Shown here: piece by piece, positions 45,167 to 54,262 of the stretch
How the letters are laid out: the number at the start of each line of letters is the position of its first letter
Numbering within the stretch: position 1 is the first letter of the stretch
From: Deltaproteobacteria bacterium
Lineage (GTDB): Bacteria; Myxococcota_A; UBA9160; SZUA-336
DNA length: 64,000 nucleotides
Direction of reading: 5' to 3'
NCBI GenBank assembly: GCA_029261895.1
Contig: JAJDAK010000088.1
Span: forward strand, 1-64,000
The notes under the pieces: generated by a model
The model's database searches: none
Seen by the model: the letters and a program-made list of their open reading frames with translations, nothing else
Told to the model about the DNA's origin: nothing
Translations under genes and position numbers: made by a program

Positions 45167-46942
45167 TCAGTGAGAATCGCGGGTCAGGGGCCGGCCCGAG
45201 TCCAACGGGTCGCGAAACCAACGCCAGCCCCACTTCCCCACGCGGACGCGATGCCAGGCAGCGCCGCCGGAGCGCGCCTGTTGATGTGCCAAGCGAATCG
45301 CTTCGCCCCTCGCCCAAGCTCGGGTGTCATTGGGAGGGCGCGTCAATGCGTACTCCACGTCCTCGTCCGCGCAGAGTGAGCGAATTCGACCTTGGCGCAC
45401 GCTACGTCGAAATCCACCCCGCGGGCTGAGCTCGTGGTAGCGCAGATCGGCGCGGAGTAGACGATATGCGAGATCTCGAACCCATGGATCCGGATCGACG
45501 AGCGCTGACGCTCCGGCCTCGCGAAGCACGCGACGATCGTCCGAGCCACGAAACTCGCGCTCGATCCATACCTCTTTCGCGCGCCAGTCCAACCGATCCG
45601 AAAGTGCGACAGATGAAGTGGCGAGTTCATCCAGAGTCTCCTCCCACATCTGGAGTACTTTCCGCTTCCACGGCTCGGCCTGCTCACGATCCAACATGCG
45701 GCATACGCGATCGCGATACTGCTGTTGCAACTCCAATGCACCGCACTCGCCGCCATCCTTAAGTCTGAGCCGACGATGCGGATCGGTTCCCCGATTGAGC
45801 GTACGCAGTGCTTCCAACGGGTCTGCAAGCTCCGGCCATGGATCGCCATCGCCGGCTTCAATTGCCTCGAGTACCAACGCGGTCGTGCCCACACGCAATA
45901 CCTGCGCCCAGTCACAGAGGTTTGCATCGCCGATCAGTAAATGTAGCCGCCGCTTTTGCACCAATGCACTCCACGGTCTAAAAAACAAATCACGTGTTTC
46001 GTACAGCGGCCGGTCATCACCGTCAGGAAAGATTCTTGAGAGCGTGCGAAGAAACGGGGGACGTTGTGCGAACCGCAGCAACTCTCCTTGGTCGAGCGCC
46101 ACGGCTCCAGCACCTGAAAAAATAGTTCGCGTGATCAAAAAACTCGTGAGCCCCTCACGAATTCGTACGAAGTGAAAAAAATTATAGACCTTCGAGTGAG
46201 CCCACATCAGTCCGTAGAGCGGAAGGCTCAGACGGTGCAATCGTCGCGCGAAATGCCCGGGGTGAAGCTCGAGTCGTCGACCGAAGCGTTCCACCCATCG
46301 GTAGACACGATTGGCTGCCGCTTGACGAAAGAAACTCAACATGAGCCCGGTGGCGAGTGCTGCGGTCGCAAGCGCCGACAGACCGAGGAGAATGACAAGC
46401 TGCAAGCCGATCACCAGCGCCAGCACCGGCAGCGATAGCGCCCATAGTACAATCCACGCTGGTAGAACCAAGAGTCGTTGCTGAATAGTCAACGGATCGT
46501 CGACCCAATAACTTTCGTGCGAGCCAAAGGTATGGCCTTCACTGTCTACGTTGTTCTTTCCAATACGAATATCACCCGTGTAGCCTGCCAGCTTCAGTTC
46601 CGCATTCACCTGCACGGTCAACTCTTCCATCAGCCGATCCTTCGCGCGCTCGTAACGCAGCAACACGAAAGGGTCTCGACATTCGGGGCTCGCCATTTCG
46701 ATCAGGCCGTGTTCGTAGTGCAGCGCATTGGCTTCATAGTGGAAGCTGCAGCCGTTCTCGAGAAAACGGCCGCCTTTTGCGCGGAACGGCGAAAACGCCA
46801 TCGGCAAGCTACACACACGCCCACGCAGTAGGGCTTCGTAACGACGATACAGCTCCAGACTCGTCGGCCGCTCACGATCGATCCGCCCGGGGTGATAAAT
46901 CACCGCGTACTCCGTTTCGATGCCAAAAACTCGATCTTTCAT
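45167..46942 (-). CDS. PafA/Dop-family Pup ligase homologue with membrane insertion
   Basis: 591 residues of the carboxylate-amine ligase family that includes Pup ligase PafA and deamidase Dop. Family motifs: GIETEYAV at 7-14 (Mg-binding Glu), MASPEC at 83-88, GKNNVDSEGHTFGSHESYW at 128-146, FLITRTIFSGAGAV at 268-281, LHLLIGDANLCDWAQVLRVG near 333-352, and LDWRAKEVWIER. Between 150 and 258 there is an insertion with two membrane helices (157-178 and 181-204), absent from known PafA and Dop as I know them. The catalytic Asp region is altered (HYEANALHYEHGLIE). No Pup or proteasome gene is near. Heads the run of genes leading to gatC. Confidence 0.85.
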   Translation of the reverse strand: MKDRVFGIETEYAVIYHPGRIDRERPTSLELYRRYEALLRGRVCSLPMAFSPFRAKGGRFLENGCSFHYEANALHYEHGLIEMASPECRDPFVLLRYERAKDRLMEELTVQVNAELKLAGYTGDIRIGKNNVDSEGHTFGSHESYWVDDPLTIQQRLLVLPAWIVLWALSLPVLALVIGLQLVILLGLSALATAALATGLMLSFFRQAAANRVYRWVERFGRRLELHPGHFARRLHRLSLPLYGLMWAHSKVYNFFHFVRIREGLTSFLITRTIFSGAGAVALDQGELLRFAQRPPFLRTLSRIFPDGDDRPLYETRDLFFRPWSALVQKRRLHLLIGDANLCDWAQVLRVGTTALVLEAIEAGDGDPWPELADPLEALRTLNRGTDPHRRLRLKDGGECGALELQQQYRDRVCRMLDREQAEPWKRKVLQMWEETLDELATSSVALSDRLDWRAKEVWIEREFRGSDDRRVLREAGASALVDPDPWVRDLAYRLLRADLRYHELSPRGGFRRSVRQGRIRSLCADEDVEYALTRPPNDTRAWARGEAIRLAHQQARSGGAAWHRVRVGKWGWRWFRDPLDSGRPLTRDSH

Positions 46943-46997
46943 GCAGCGGAAGCCTTTGCCGTACAGCCAATTTAGGGCAGTCTACCCTGTTAGGACG

Positions 46998-47873
46998 ATG
47001 CCTGAATTACCCGAAGTAGAGATCACACGACGACGTATAGAACCGCTGCTGCTCGAGCGGCAGATCGCCCGCGTTAAAACCACCCGCGATAGTTACTTCT
47101 TTCTCACAAAGCCCAAAACACTGCGCCGCGCACTTCCTGGGCGAAGAGTTACTGCGGTGACGCGCCAGGGAAAGTACCTCATTGCCGACCTCGACAACGG
47201 CCAGCGCTTGTTATTGCATCTCGGTATGACGGGGCAATTCTTCGGTGCGGGTGCGACCTCGGTGCGGCTGCTTTCGAGCACCCAGCGTGCCGCGCTAAGT
47301 CCGGAAACACAGGTCAAATTCGAACCGGATGAGCACACCCATCTGCAACTTTGGTTTGATGACGCGGGACCGGCGGTGTTCTTTCGAGACGTGCGCAAGT
47401 TCGGCAAGGTTCGACTGCTTAAATGCAACGAGTCCGACCCACGACTGGATCGATTGGGGATTGATGCCCTCAAAGTCTCAGGTGAAGATCTCTTCAGGGC
47501 TTCCAAACCACGGAAGGCCGCAATCAAGAATCTGCTCTTGGACCAATCGGTGTGTGCGGGAATCGGCAATATCTACGCCGACGAAGCGCTTTTCATCAGC
47601 GGCGTTCGACCGACGCGACGTGCCTTCCGAATGACACGTAGCGAATGCAATCAGCTCGCCACGAACCTGCAGCGAGTACTTTCGCGCTCGATCGAAACCG
47701 GGGGGGCTAGCATCAGCGACTTTGTTGGACCCGACGGAGAAGATGGTCACTACCAGGATGAAACTCAGGTCTATGGACGTACGGGCAAGCCCTGCCACCA
47801 CTGCGCAACCACGATTCGGCGTACCGTGCTGGCGCAGCGCGGTACGCACTACTGCCCAAGCTGTCAACGCTAG
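46998..47873 (+). CDS. mutM: Formamidopyrimidine-DNA glycosylase
   Basis: 291 residues, base-excision repair of 8-oxoguanine. PELPEVE at the start gives catalytic Pro2 and Glu3; RQGKYL carries the Lys; the helix-two-turn-helix has AGIGNIYADEALF; the C-terminal zinc finger is CHHC...CPSC. ATG 46998 must be right because Pro2 has to be the second residue. Divergent from the PafA-like gene with a 55-base gap. First gene of the mutM-thiI-helicase run. Confidence 0.96.
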   Translation: MPELPEVEITRRRIEPLLLERQIARVKTTRDSYFFLTKPKTLRRALPGRRVTAVTRQGKYLIADLDNGQRLLLHLGMTGQFFGAGATSVRLLSSTQRAALSPETQVKFEPDEHTHLQLWFDDAGPAVFFRDVRKFGKVRLLKCNESDPRLDRLGIDALKVSGEDLFRASKPRKAAIKNLLLDQSVCAGIGNIYADEALFISGVRPTRRAFRMTRSECNQLATNLQRVLSRSIETGGASISDFVGPDGEDGHYQDETQVYGRTGKPCHHCATTIRRTVLAQRGTHYCPSCQR

Positions 47874-47897
47874 CCTTCACCGCGTATAGTCAGCGCC

Positions 47898-49058
47898 GTG
47901 AAAATCGTGGTTCATTATTCTGAGATCGGCCTGAAAGGGCGCAATCGCCCTCGCTTTGAGGATCGGTTGTTGGCGAACCTTCGCGACGGCTTGATCGATC
48001 TTGGCGATATTCGCGGGCAACGTCTTTTTGGTCGGCTGATGCTCACGCTTCCCGACGACATCCCGTTTGAACAGATTCGCGCGAGAATCCAATCGGTCTG
48101 TGGCGTGGCTTACTTCAGTCGTGTCACCGAATGCGAGCCCAACTTTGACGGAATTCAAAAGGGCGTAGACGACTTCTTGGAAAGTACTCGTTTCGAAAGT
48201 TTTGGCATTCGTGCGCGGCGCAGTGAAAAGCGGCTCCCGTTTACATCGCTCGAATTGGAGCGGCACTTCGGTCACTACGTCGCCCAGAAAACCGGCGCAC
48301 GCGTGGACCTTAAGCAGCCGGAGGTGTGGATCGAAATCCATGCGATGAACAAAGTCGTGTTCGTACTGCACGGTCGGCAAAGCGGCATTGGCGGTTTACC
48401 CGTTGGTATTTCTGGCCGGGTCACCGCTTTGATTTCGGGTGGAATCGATTCCCCGGTTGCTGCGTTCAAGGTCATGCGCCGTGGCTGCTACGTGCGCTTT
48501 GTTCACTTTCACAGCCACCCGTTCACGAGCGCCTCATCGCAGGACAAGGTGCGGGACCTGGTGGCTATTCTGGCGCGATACCAGGGGCCGAGCCGTTTGC
48601 ACACGGTTCCATTTGGCGAGATTCAGCGACAGATCGTACGCGATGCACCTGAGGAACCACGGATCATCCTCTACCGCCGCATGATGTTTCGCATCGCCCA
48701 ACGACTTGCGGAGAGCCAGGGATCGCTCGCCCTGGTGACCGGGGAGTGCGTGGGGCAGGTTTCCTCACAGACCCTCGCGAACCTCGACAGCATCAACCGG
48801 GCTGCTACGCTGCCAGTACTTCGCCCTCTCATTGGAGAGGACAAGGACCAGATCATTCGTAGTGCCGAGCAGTTAGGGACATATTCATTGTCTATTGAAC
48901 CGGATGATGACTGTTGCAGCTATTTGATGCCGAATCGGCCCGCGACCAAGACCCGACCCGAGGCCCTCGAACGAATTGAACAGCTTTGGGATATCGAGGG
49001 TATGATTAAGGACGCGATCGATCGCAGCCAATTTGAGGTCATCAAACCCGTACGATGA
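47898..49058 (+). CDS. thiI: tRNA 4-thiouridine synthase
   Basis: 386 residues, without the C-terminal rhodanese domain. THUMP and ferredoxin-like N-terminus (YSEIGLKGRNRPRFEDRL), then the PP-loop ATPase domain with SGGIDSPVAAF, and the C-terminal TGECVGQVSSQTLANLDSI. Makes s4U8 in tRNA and may feed sulphur to thiamine synthesis in some bacteria. GTG start at 47898. Overlaps the helicase gene by 4 bases. Confidence 0.94.
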   Translation: MKIVVHYSEIGLKGRNRPRFEDRLLANLRDGLIDLGDIRGQRLFGRLMLTLPDDIPFEQIRARIQSVCGVAYFSRVTECEPNFDGIQKGVDDFLESTRFESFGIRARRSEKRLPFTSLELERHFGHYVAQKTGARVDLKQPEVWIEIHAMNKVVFVLHGRQSGIGGLPVGISGRVTALISGGIDSPVAAFKVMRRGCYVRFVHFHSHPFTSASSQDKVRDLVAILARYQGPSRLHTVPFGEIQRQIVRDAPEEPRIILYRRMMFRIAQRLAESQGSLALVTGECVGQVSSQTLANLDSINRAATLPVLRPLIGEDKDQIIRSAEQLGTYSLSIEPDDDCCSYLMPNRPATKTRPEALERIEQLWDIEGMIKDAIDRSQFEVIKPVR

Positions 49059-50461
49059 GTGACACGCTTTCCAACTTCGATTCGTTTTCCGAGACGATTC
49101 AACAGGGTATTCGTGAATTGGGTTGGGCCAATCCCATGCCCGTTCAAGAACGCGTGATTCCAATCATGCGCCGCGACGCCGACTTGATTGTTCAGGCCGT
49201 GACGGGGAGCGGTAAGACCGGTGCGTTTGGTCTTCCGATCGTTGAGAAGGTTGATCCTGAACTGCGTAAGATTCAGGCGCTCATCATGGCGCCCACGCGG
49301 GAGCTTGCGATTCAGATCGCGGCTGAAGTCGAAATCATGGGCAAGCACAGTGGCGTCGAAACCATTGCGATCTACGGTGGTTCCGCCTACGGCCCCCAGC
49401 TCGACGCGTTGGAACGCGGGGTTCAGGTGATCGCCGGAACTCCGGGTCGCATTCTTGACCATCTCAAGAATGACCGCATGGATCTGAGCAAACTGAAATT
49501 TCTTGTCTTTGATGAAGCGGACGAATTGTTGAGCCTGGGTTTTTGGCCCGACATGAAAGAAATCGCCAGCTTCGTACCCAAGAAGCGCCAGACCGGATTG
49601 TTCTCCGCCACCATGCCGGAACGGGTGCGCTCGCTATCGCGCTTTTTCCTGAATGAGCCCGAGTTCATCTCTCTCACCGACGGTGGCGTACGAACCCCTG
49701 AGGAAATCGAGCACTACCACTACATCGTTCAGGCGCAGGAGAAGGAACATCTGCTGCTCCGTGTTCTTCAGTATGAGAATCCGGATTCTGCAATCGTGTT
49801 TTGTAATACCCGGGACGATGTACGGTTCATTACCGCCTATCTACAGCGCAAAGGCATCGACGCTGACATGATTCAGGGTGAAATGAGCCAGGCTGCGCGC
49901 GAAAAAGTAATGACACGAATCAAAGCTGGTGAGCTCAAATTTCTGATCGCAACCGACATCGCCGCGCGCGGAATTGACATTAGTGATCTCTCGCACGTAA
50001 TTAGTTACACCGCACCTGATTCACCAGAGACCTACCTGCACCGCATCGGCCGCACAGGGCGCGCGGGGAAAACAGGCACCGCGATCTCTTTCGTCTCGGG
50101 TTTGGATATCGCGAACTTTCGCTACCTCCAACAGGTCAATCGTATGACGATTCCGGAGCGCCAAATCCCAGCGGCCGATGCCGTTTTAAATCGTGAGGCA
50201 ACACGACTTGCCAATCAGATCGAACACGACTTACGCGAACTACCGGAGCGCGATCTGCTGCTTCTACGCGAGAAGTACCTACCGATCGTCGAAAAGCTGA
50301 TTGCTACCGAGGACGGCAAACGCGATTTAGCGGCAGCCCTCTATGGCTACCGACTCCAGGGCAAACCGCAGCCAACGCCTCGCGAAGACGTTTCGGTCGA
50401 CGAGCCGAAGACCGACGGCCCGCCCAAGCCACAACGCAAACGGCGACGAAGACGGTCTTAG
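49055..50461 (+). CDS. DEAD-box RNA helicase
   Basis: 468 residues. All helicase motifs present: AVTGSGKT, PTRELA, GG, TPGR, VFDEADELL, SAT, the C-terminal RecA domain with IATDIAARGID and HRIGRTGRAG. The last 60 residues end in a basic tail (KPQRKRRRRRS) for RNA binding. Resembles the DeaD/CshA and DbpA groups; the target is unknown. Overlap with thiI (ATGA) suggests a shared RNA-modification message. Confidence 0.94.
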   Translation: MSDTLSNFDSFSETIQQGIRELGWANPMPVQERVIPIMRRDADLIVQAVTGSGKTGAFGLPIVEKVDPELRKIQALIMAPTRELAIQIAAEVEIMGKHSGVETIAIYGGSAYGPQLDALERGVQVIAGTPGRILDHLKNDRMDLSKLKFLVFDEADELLSLGFWPDMKEIASFVPKKRQTGLFSATMPERVRSLSRFFLNEPEFISLTDGGVRTPEEIEHYHYIVQAQEKEHLLLRVLQYENPDSAIVFCNTRDDVRFITAYLQRKGIDADMIQGEMSQAAREKVMTRIKAGELKFLIATDIAARGIDISDLSHVISYTAPDSPETYLHRIGRTGRAGKTGTAISFVSGLDIANFRYLQQVNRMTIPERQIPAADAVLNREATRLANQIEHDLRELPERDLLLLREKYLPIVEKLIATEDGKRDLAAALYGYRLQGKPQPTPREDVSVDEPKTDGPPKPQRKRRRRRS

Positions 50462-50465
50462 AACC

Positions 50466-50951
50466 TTGCGTCTCGGTGTTTGGTTCCTGATTTGCATTGG
50501 ACTCTGGGGTTGTGCGACCACGCTGACGCCCCATCGCAAACGCACGATCTATGAAGCCCTGGAGGATCTTGCCGCGGCGGGCTTTGAGTTTGACGCCGAT
50601 GTGCACTTCATGCCGGATCAATATGCGGTTTGCGACGACATGAGTTGCGCCGATGTGCTCATCTACAAAGAGCGACGCACCATTCTGGTCGCGCACGAAG
50701 CATTTGAGTCACCGTCACGGATTCGCGCCACATTGCTCGAGATCTGGCCGCGCTACCAGAATCCACGGCCGGGTTTCCTTCCCGATCTCGCACGCGGAGC
50801 ACTCCAGGTCGTGCAAGACGGCCCGCGCGTGGGCATCGAAGATGTCTATCTACTGCGACGCGCACAGCACACCTATCGCCGCCTCTACGATGGGACCGAA
50901 GCCGACCAGCGAGACGGTCTGGTCGACCCGAACAGCCTCCCGTTTCCCTAG
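50466..50951 (+). CDS. Small lipoprotein-like hypothetical protein
   Basis: 161 residues from a TTG at 50466, 4 bases after the helicase stop: a short basic N-terminus, hydrophobic core (LGVWFLICIGLWGC) and Cys at about 16, a likely lipobox. The rest (RKRTIYEALEDLAAAGFEFD, then VLIYKERRTILVAHEAFESP) is unfamiliar. Two further Cys in VCDDMSCAD could form a disulphide. The reading frame is open upstream into the helicase, so the start is inferred from the signal-like segment. Confidence 0.6.
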   Translation: MRLGVWFLICIGLWGCATTLTPHRKRTIYEALEDLAAAGFEFDADVHFMPDQYAVCDDMSCADVLIYKERRTILVAHEAFESPSRIRATLLEIWPRYQNPRPGFLPDLARGALQVVQDGPRVGIEDVYLLRRAQHTYRRLYDGTEADQRDGLVDPNSLPFP

Positions 50952-50986
50952 CGCCAGATCCACCCCTTTTCGTGTATCTTGGCCGC

Positions 50987-51988
50987 ATGAAACTTGGACT
51001 CATGCTTGGCTATTGGATGTCTCAACCGCCGCCCAACCCTTTGGAAATCGTCTTGGAAGCGGAACGGTTAGGTTACGACTCCGTTTGGTTCGCAGAAGCG
51101 TACGGATCGGATGTGTTTTCGCCGCTTTGCTGGATTGGTGCCCACACCTCGCGCATCAAGCTCGGAACCGCGGTCATGCAGATCTCCGCACGAACGCCGG
51201 CATGCACCGCGATGACCGCCGCCACCATCGATCATCTCTCCAATGGTCGCTTGATCTTGGGTATGGGTGTTTCTGGTCCGCAGGTGGTTGAAGGCTGGTA
51301 CGGGCAACCTTTCCCGAAGCCACTCGCAAGAACGCGCGAATACATCCGCATCATTCGCGACGCATTAAAGCGCGAAGCGCCGGTTTCCAACGACGGTCCT
51401 CACTATCCATTGCCCTACCCGGGCGGCACCGAGCTCGGTAAGCCACTCAAACTCATCATTCATCCCAAGCGCAATCGTATACCCATCTATCTCGGTGCAG
51501 AAGGTCCCAAGAACGTCGCGTTGGCGGCAGAAATCGCCGACGGCTGGCTGCCCATGTTCATGTCGCCGTATCGCTTCAACATCTACGAGGAATCGCTAAG
51601 AGACCGCAAAGCTGATTTTGAAATCGCCAATACAGTCACCGTTTCGATGCACGATGATGTTGCAACCGCCTTGATACCTGTCAAAGCCAGCCTCGCGTTT
51701 TACATGGGTGGCATGGGCGCACCCTCGGCTAACTTCCACGTGAACCTGCTAAACCGCATGGGATTTGGCGAAACGGTTAATCGCGTTCAGGAGCTCTTTC
51801 TCGCCGGTCAACGCAATGAGGCCATCGCCGCGGTTCCGGATGAGCTTGCGGATGAAATTTCACTTGTCGGTCCGGCCGCACGCATCAAGGATCGAGTCAA
51901 ACCCTGGCTCGATAGTCCGGTAACCACGATGATCGCGGGCACAAACGACCCGGCCGCGATACACGTACTTGCGGAGGCCATTAAATGA
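50987..51988 (+). CDS. LLM class F420-dependent oxidoreductase
   Basis: 333 residues, bacterial luciferase-like TIM barrel. MKLGLMLGYW start, ERLGYDSVWFAEAYGSDVF, TAVMQISARTPACTAMTAATIDHLSNGR, LGMGVSGPQVVEGWYG, and IYLGAEGPKNVALAAEIADGWLP. The insertions fit F420 rather than FMN users, but the cofactor is inferred. Often found in Actinobacteria, Chloroflexota and deltaproteobacterial lineages. ATG 50987; overlaps the PhyH gene by 4 bases. Confidence 0.85.
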   Translation: MKLGLMLGYWMSQPPPNPLEIVLEAERLGYDSVWFAEAYGSDVFSPLCWIGAHTSRIKLGTAVMQISARTPACTAMTAATIDHLSNGRLILGMGVSGPQVVEGWYGQPFPKPLARTREYIRIIRDALKREAPVSNDGPHYPLPYPGGTELGKPLKLIIHPKRNRIPIYLGAEGPKNVALAAEIADGWLPMFMSPYRFNIYEESLRDRKADFEIANTVTVSMHDDVATALIPVKASLAFYMGGMGAPSANFHVNLLNRMGFGETVNRVQELFLAGQRNEAIAAVPDELADEISLVGPAARIKDRVKPWLDSPVTTMIAGTNDPAAIHVLAEAIK

Positions 51989-52755
51989 ATCTCGACGATT
52001 CCGCTATCGCCCAATATCACGACCAAGGCTTTTGCATCACGGATCAGCTGCTCGATGCGGGAGAGTGCGAAGAGATCGTCGATGCATTCAACCAAATCCA
52101 GGACCGGCTGATGCTCGGTAGCGATGAAGACGGTGCGCTTCGCTATCAGCCGATGCTTTTCGATCGCAGCGAAACCCTCACTGGGTACATCGTCGATCCT
52201 CGAATTCTGGAAATCATGGCAGAGCTGATTGGACCGAACGTGCGCATGTACTGGGAGCAATTGGTCGCCAAACCTCCTCAGGCACGCACAGAATTGCCCT
52301 GGCACCAGGACGATGGCTATGCGCCAACGGACCCGCCTGGGTACGTAACGTGCTGGCTTGCACTCGACGACGCCGATACCTCCAACGGTTGCATCTGGGT
52401 CATTCCAGAGAGTCACCGTGATGGCATCTATCCACACCGCATGGACGGGCCGAATTTCCGCAATGGAATCGATGGGTTCGCTGGCGACACTCGTGGCATT
52501 CCGGTTCCCATTCGCAAAGGCCAAGCCTTGCTCTTCAACTCGTTGCTATTCCATCGATCGGGACCCAATACCAGCGACACAAATCGTCGCGCGTGGATCA
52601 TTCAGTACTGCGACGCGGCGGCGCGACATGGGAATTCACTCGAGGAGCTCGATGACCGCACCTGGGTGATTCAAGCTGGGAAGTTCCTGACGAAGCCCTA
52701 CTCAGAGCGTCCGATGGATGTCGGCAAAGTCTTTGCTAACTGGACCCCGGTTTAA
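51985..52755 (+). CDS. Phytanoyl-CoA dioxygenase (PhyH) family protein
   Basis: 256 residues, 2-oxoglutarate/Fe(II) oxygenase. Iron ligands: WHQDDGY (His and Asp) and HRSGPN (His); the Arg for 2-oxoglutarate is probably in NRRAWIIQY. WLALDDADTSNGCIWVIPESH is the typical core. Hydroxylates a lipid or small molecule of unknown nature. Coupled to the LLM gene by ATGA. Confidence 0.9.
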   Translation: MNLDDSAIAQYHDQGFCITDQLLDAGECEEIVDAFNQIQDRLMLGSDEDGALRYQPMLFDRSETLTGYIVDPRILEIMAELIGPNVRMYWEQLVAKPPQARTELPWHQDDGYAPTDPPGYVTCWLALDDADTSNGCIWVIPESHRDGIYPHRMDGPNFRNGIDGFAGDTRGIPVPIRKGQALLFNSLLFHRSGPNTSDTNRRAWIIQYCDAAARHGNSLEELDDRTWVIQAGKFLTKPYSERPMDVGKVFANWTPV

Positions 52756-52758
52756 ATC

Positions 52759-53556
52759 CTACCGTCGGAGATGCGAACTTAAACCGATTCGCGCTTCGAT
52801 TCGCTCGCGACCGGCATTGTAGAGCTCATCTGGGGCGTGATCCCTTGCACCGCTCGGAGAAACCTCGCGTGCAAGGTGCACGGCAGTCGCTCGCGTCCAG
52901 AGGCTAATACCGGTCGTGCCCGCATTACGCATTCGATTGCGCAGATCAGAGTCTTCCTTGCCGTAACCACTGAATACTTCATCAAACCCGTCGACTTGTC
53001 GGAACAACGTCGCACTGACGCCAAAATTTCCACCCCGAATTCGTGGTCGCGTCTGTTTTCTCCCGCGATGTAGCCAGTTTCGAAAATGCACCGAGCGAAA
53101 TCTGCGCCGTTCTTTCTGGGAGAGCGTGTCCTGGTGGCGCCCCTTGCGAACGTCTTCGACCGAAAGCTCGCGACTTACATCGACGTCGAGAAAGCCAACG
53201 CCTCCCACGAAGAACTCACCCTCGCGGTAGGCGCCCCGATAGACCTCAACCAAGTCGAGAAACGGAATACAGTCCCCGTCCAGAAATATCAGCAGTGCAG
53301 CGTCAGTCAACGCCGCGGCCTGATTCAAAATACTCGCTTTGCGAAATCCATCGTCCGCATGCCAGACATCGCGTAGCTGTAGGCCTAGCTCATTCGCGAG
53401 TGCCCCGGTCTGTTTCGACGCGGGAGGATCCGAACCATCATCCGCTACGATGACTTCGAACTCCCGATCCGTTTGCGCAGCCAGTGCCTCCAGAACCAAA
53501 AGGAGTTCTCTCGCCTGATGATAGTAGGAAACAATCACAGCGGTTCTCGGTCGCAT
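52759..53556 (-). CDS. Family 2 glycosyltransferase
   Basis: 265 residues. AVIVSYYHQARELLLVLEAL start, VIVADDGSD (first Asp pair), LIFLDGDCIPF (DxD-like) and FDEVFSGYGKEDSDLRNRM with the acidic cluster near the catalytic base. No membrane helices. ATG 53556 shares a base with the stop of the deacetylase gene (TAATG); ATG 53562 is the alternative. Probably works with the deacetylase in envelope glycan synthesis. Confidence 0.87.
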   Translation of the reverse strand: MRPRTAVIVSYYHQARELLLVLEALAAQTDREFEVIVADDGSDPPASKQTGALANELGLQLRDVWHADDGFRKASILNQAAALTDAALLIFLDGDCIPFLDLVEVYRGAYREGEFFVGGVGFLDVDVSRELSVEDVRKGRHQDTLSQKERRRFRSVHFRNWLHRGRKQTRPRIRGGNFGVSATLFRQVDGFDEVFSGYGKEDSDLRNRMRNAGTTGISLWTRATAVHLAREVSPSGARDHAPDELYNAGRERIEARIGLSSHLRR

Positions 53557-54257
53557 TACCACCAGTGCCCCACCTTGCGCCTAAAGCGCCGAAGAGATGT
53601 CGTACGACTGACCATCTGTCGCCTCAGTTCAAACGGCGCGGTGTCGGGAGTATTAAATCCCTTCAGCGTAGTAACCGCCGTTTGATAGCCCGCAGCTTTG
53701 GTGGCCTGAATGACCTTTTCCGACACGTCCCCAAACGGGTAGGCGAAATGGTCACAAGCACCGACGCGCTGCGCAATTTCAGCGCGACTACGCTGTAGCT
53801 GATCCGTGAGAACTTCGTCGGCAACCTTGCTCAACCGGAGATGATCTACCGAATGAGAGCCGATGTCGAAGCCGCGCTTGGCTGCGTTTTCAAGTTCGTT
53901 CCAGCTCGCATGCGGAAACGCACGGCCGCCCTTCTTTACATACCAGTCCGTCGTCCTATCCATGGCCGCAGTAACGATGTACAAGGTCGCGGTGAAACCG
54001 GATTCCTCGAGCACCGGAAGTGCGTGTTCGATCACCGAACGATAGCCGTCGTCAAACGTAAGCACGACCGCTCGGTCCTGCTGCGGATCGTCACGGCGCA
54101 ACCGAGCCGCTGCCTCAGATACTGAAATTCCGAGGTAACCCCGCCGAACGAGCCATTCGATCTGGAGCCGAAAGTCATGGACCGCCACCGTGCCGCGAAC
54201 CTGTTCGGACGTCGCAAGTGGCAACACCGCATGGTATCCGAGAATAGGGAGCTTCAA
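53556..54257 (-). CDS. Polysaccharide deacetylase
   Basis: About 233 residues. CE4-type NodB domain: ILGYHAVLP start, LTFDDGYRSV (metal Asp pair), SHSVDHLRL (His ligands) and HFAYPFGDVSEKVI. Cuts N- or O-acetyl groups from surface polysaccharides or peptidoglycan. The start is not clear: TTG 54257 follows the upstream stop by 5 bases and is used here, but longer in-frame starts up to 54341 are open. Confidence 0.87.
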   Translation of the reverse strand: MKLPILGYHAVLPLATSEQVRGTVAVHDFRLQIEWLVRRGYLGISVSEAAARLRRDDPQQDRAVVLTFDDGYRSVIEHALPVLEESGFTATLYIVTAAMDRTTDWYVKKGGRAFPHASWNELENAAKRGFDIGSHSVDHLRLSKVADEVLTDQLQRSRAEIAQRVGACDHFAYPFGDVSEKVIQATKAAGYQTAVTTLKGFNTPDTAPFELRRQMVSRTTSLRRFRRKVGHWW

Positions 54258-54262
54258 AGACG

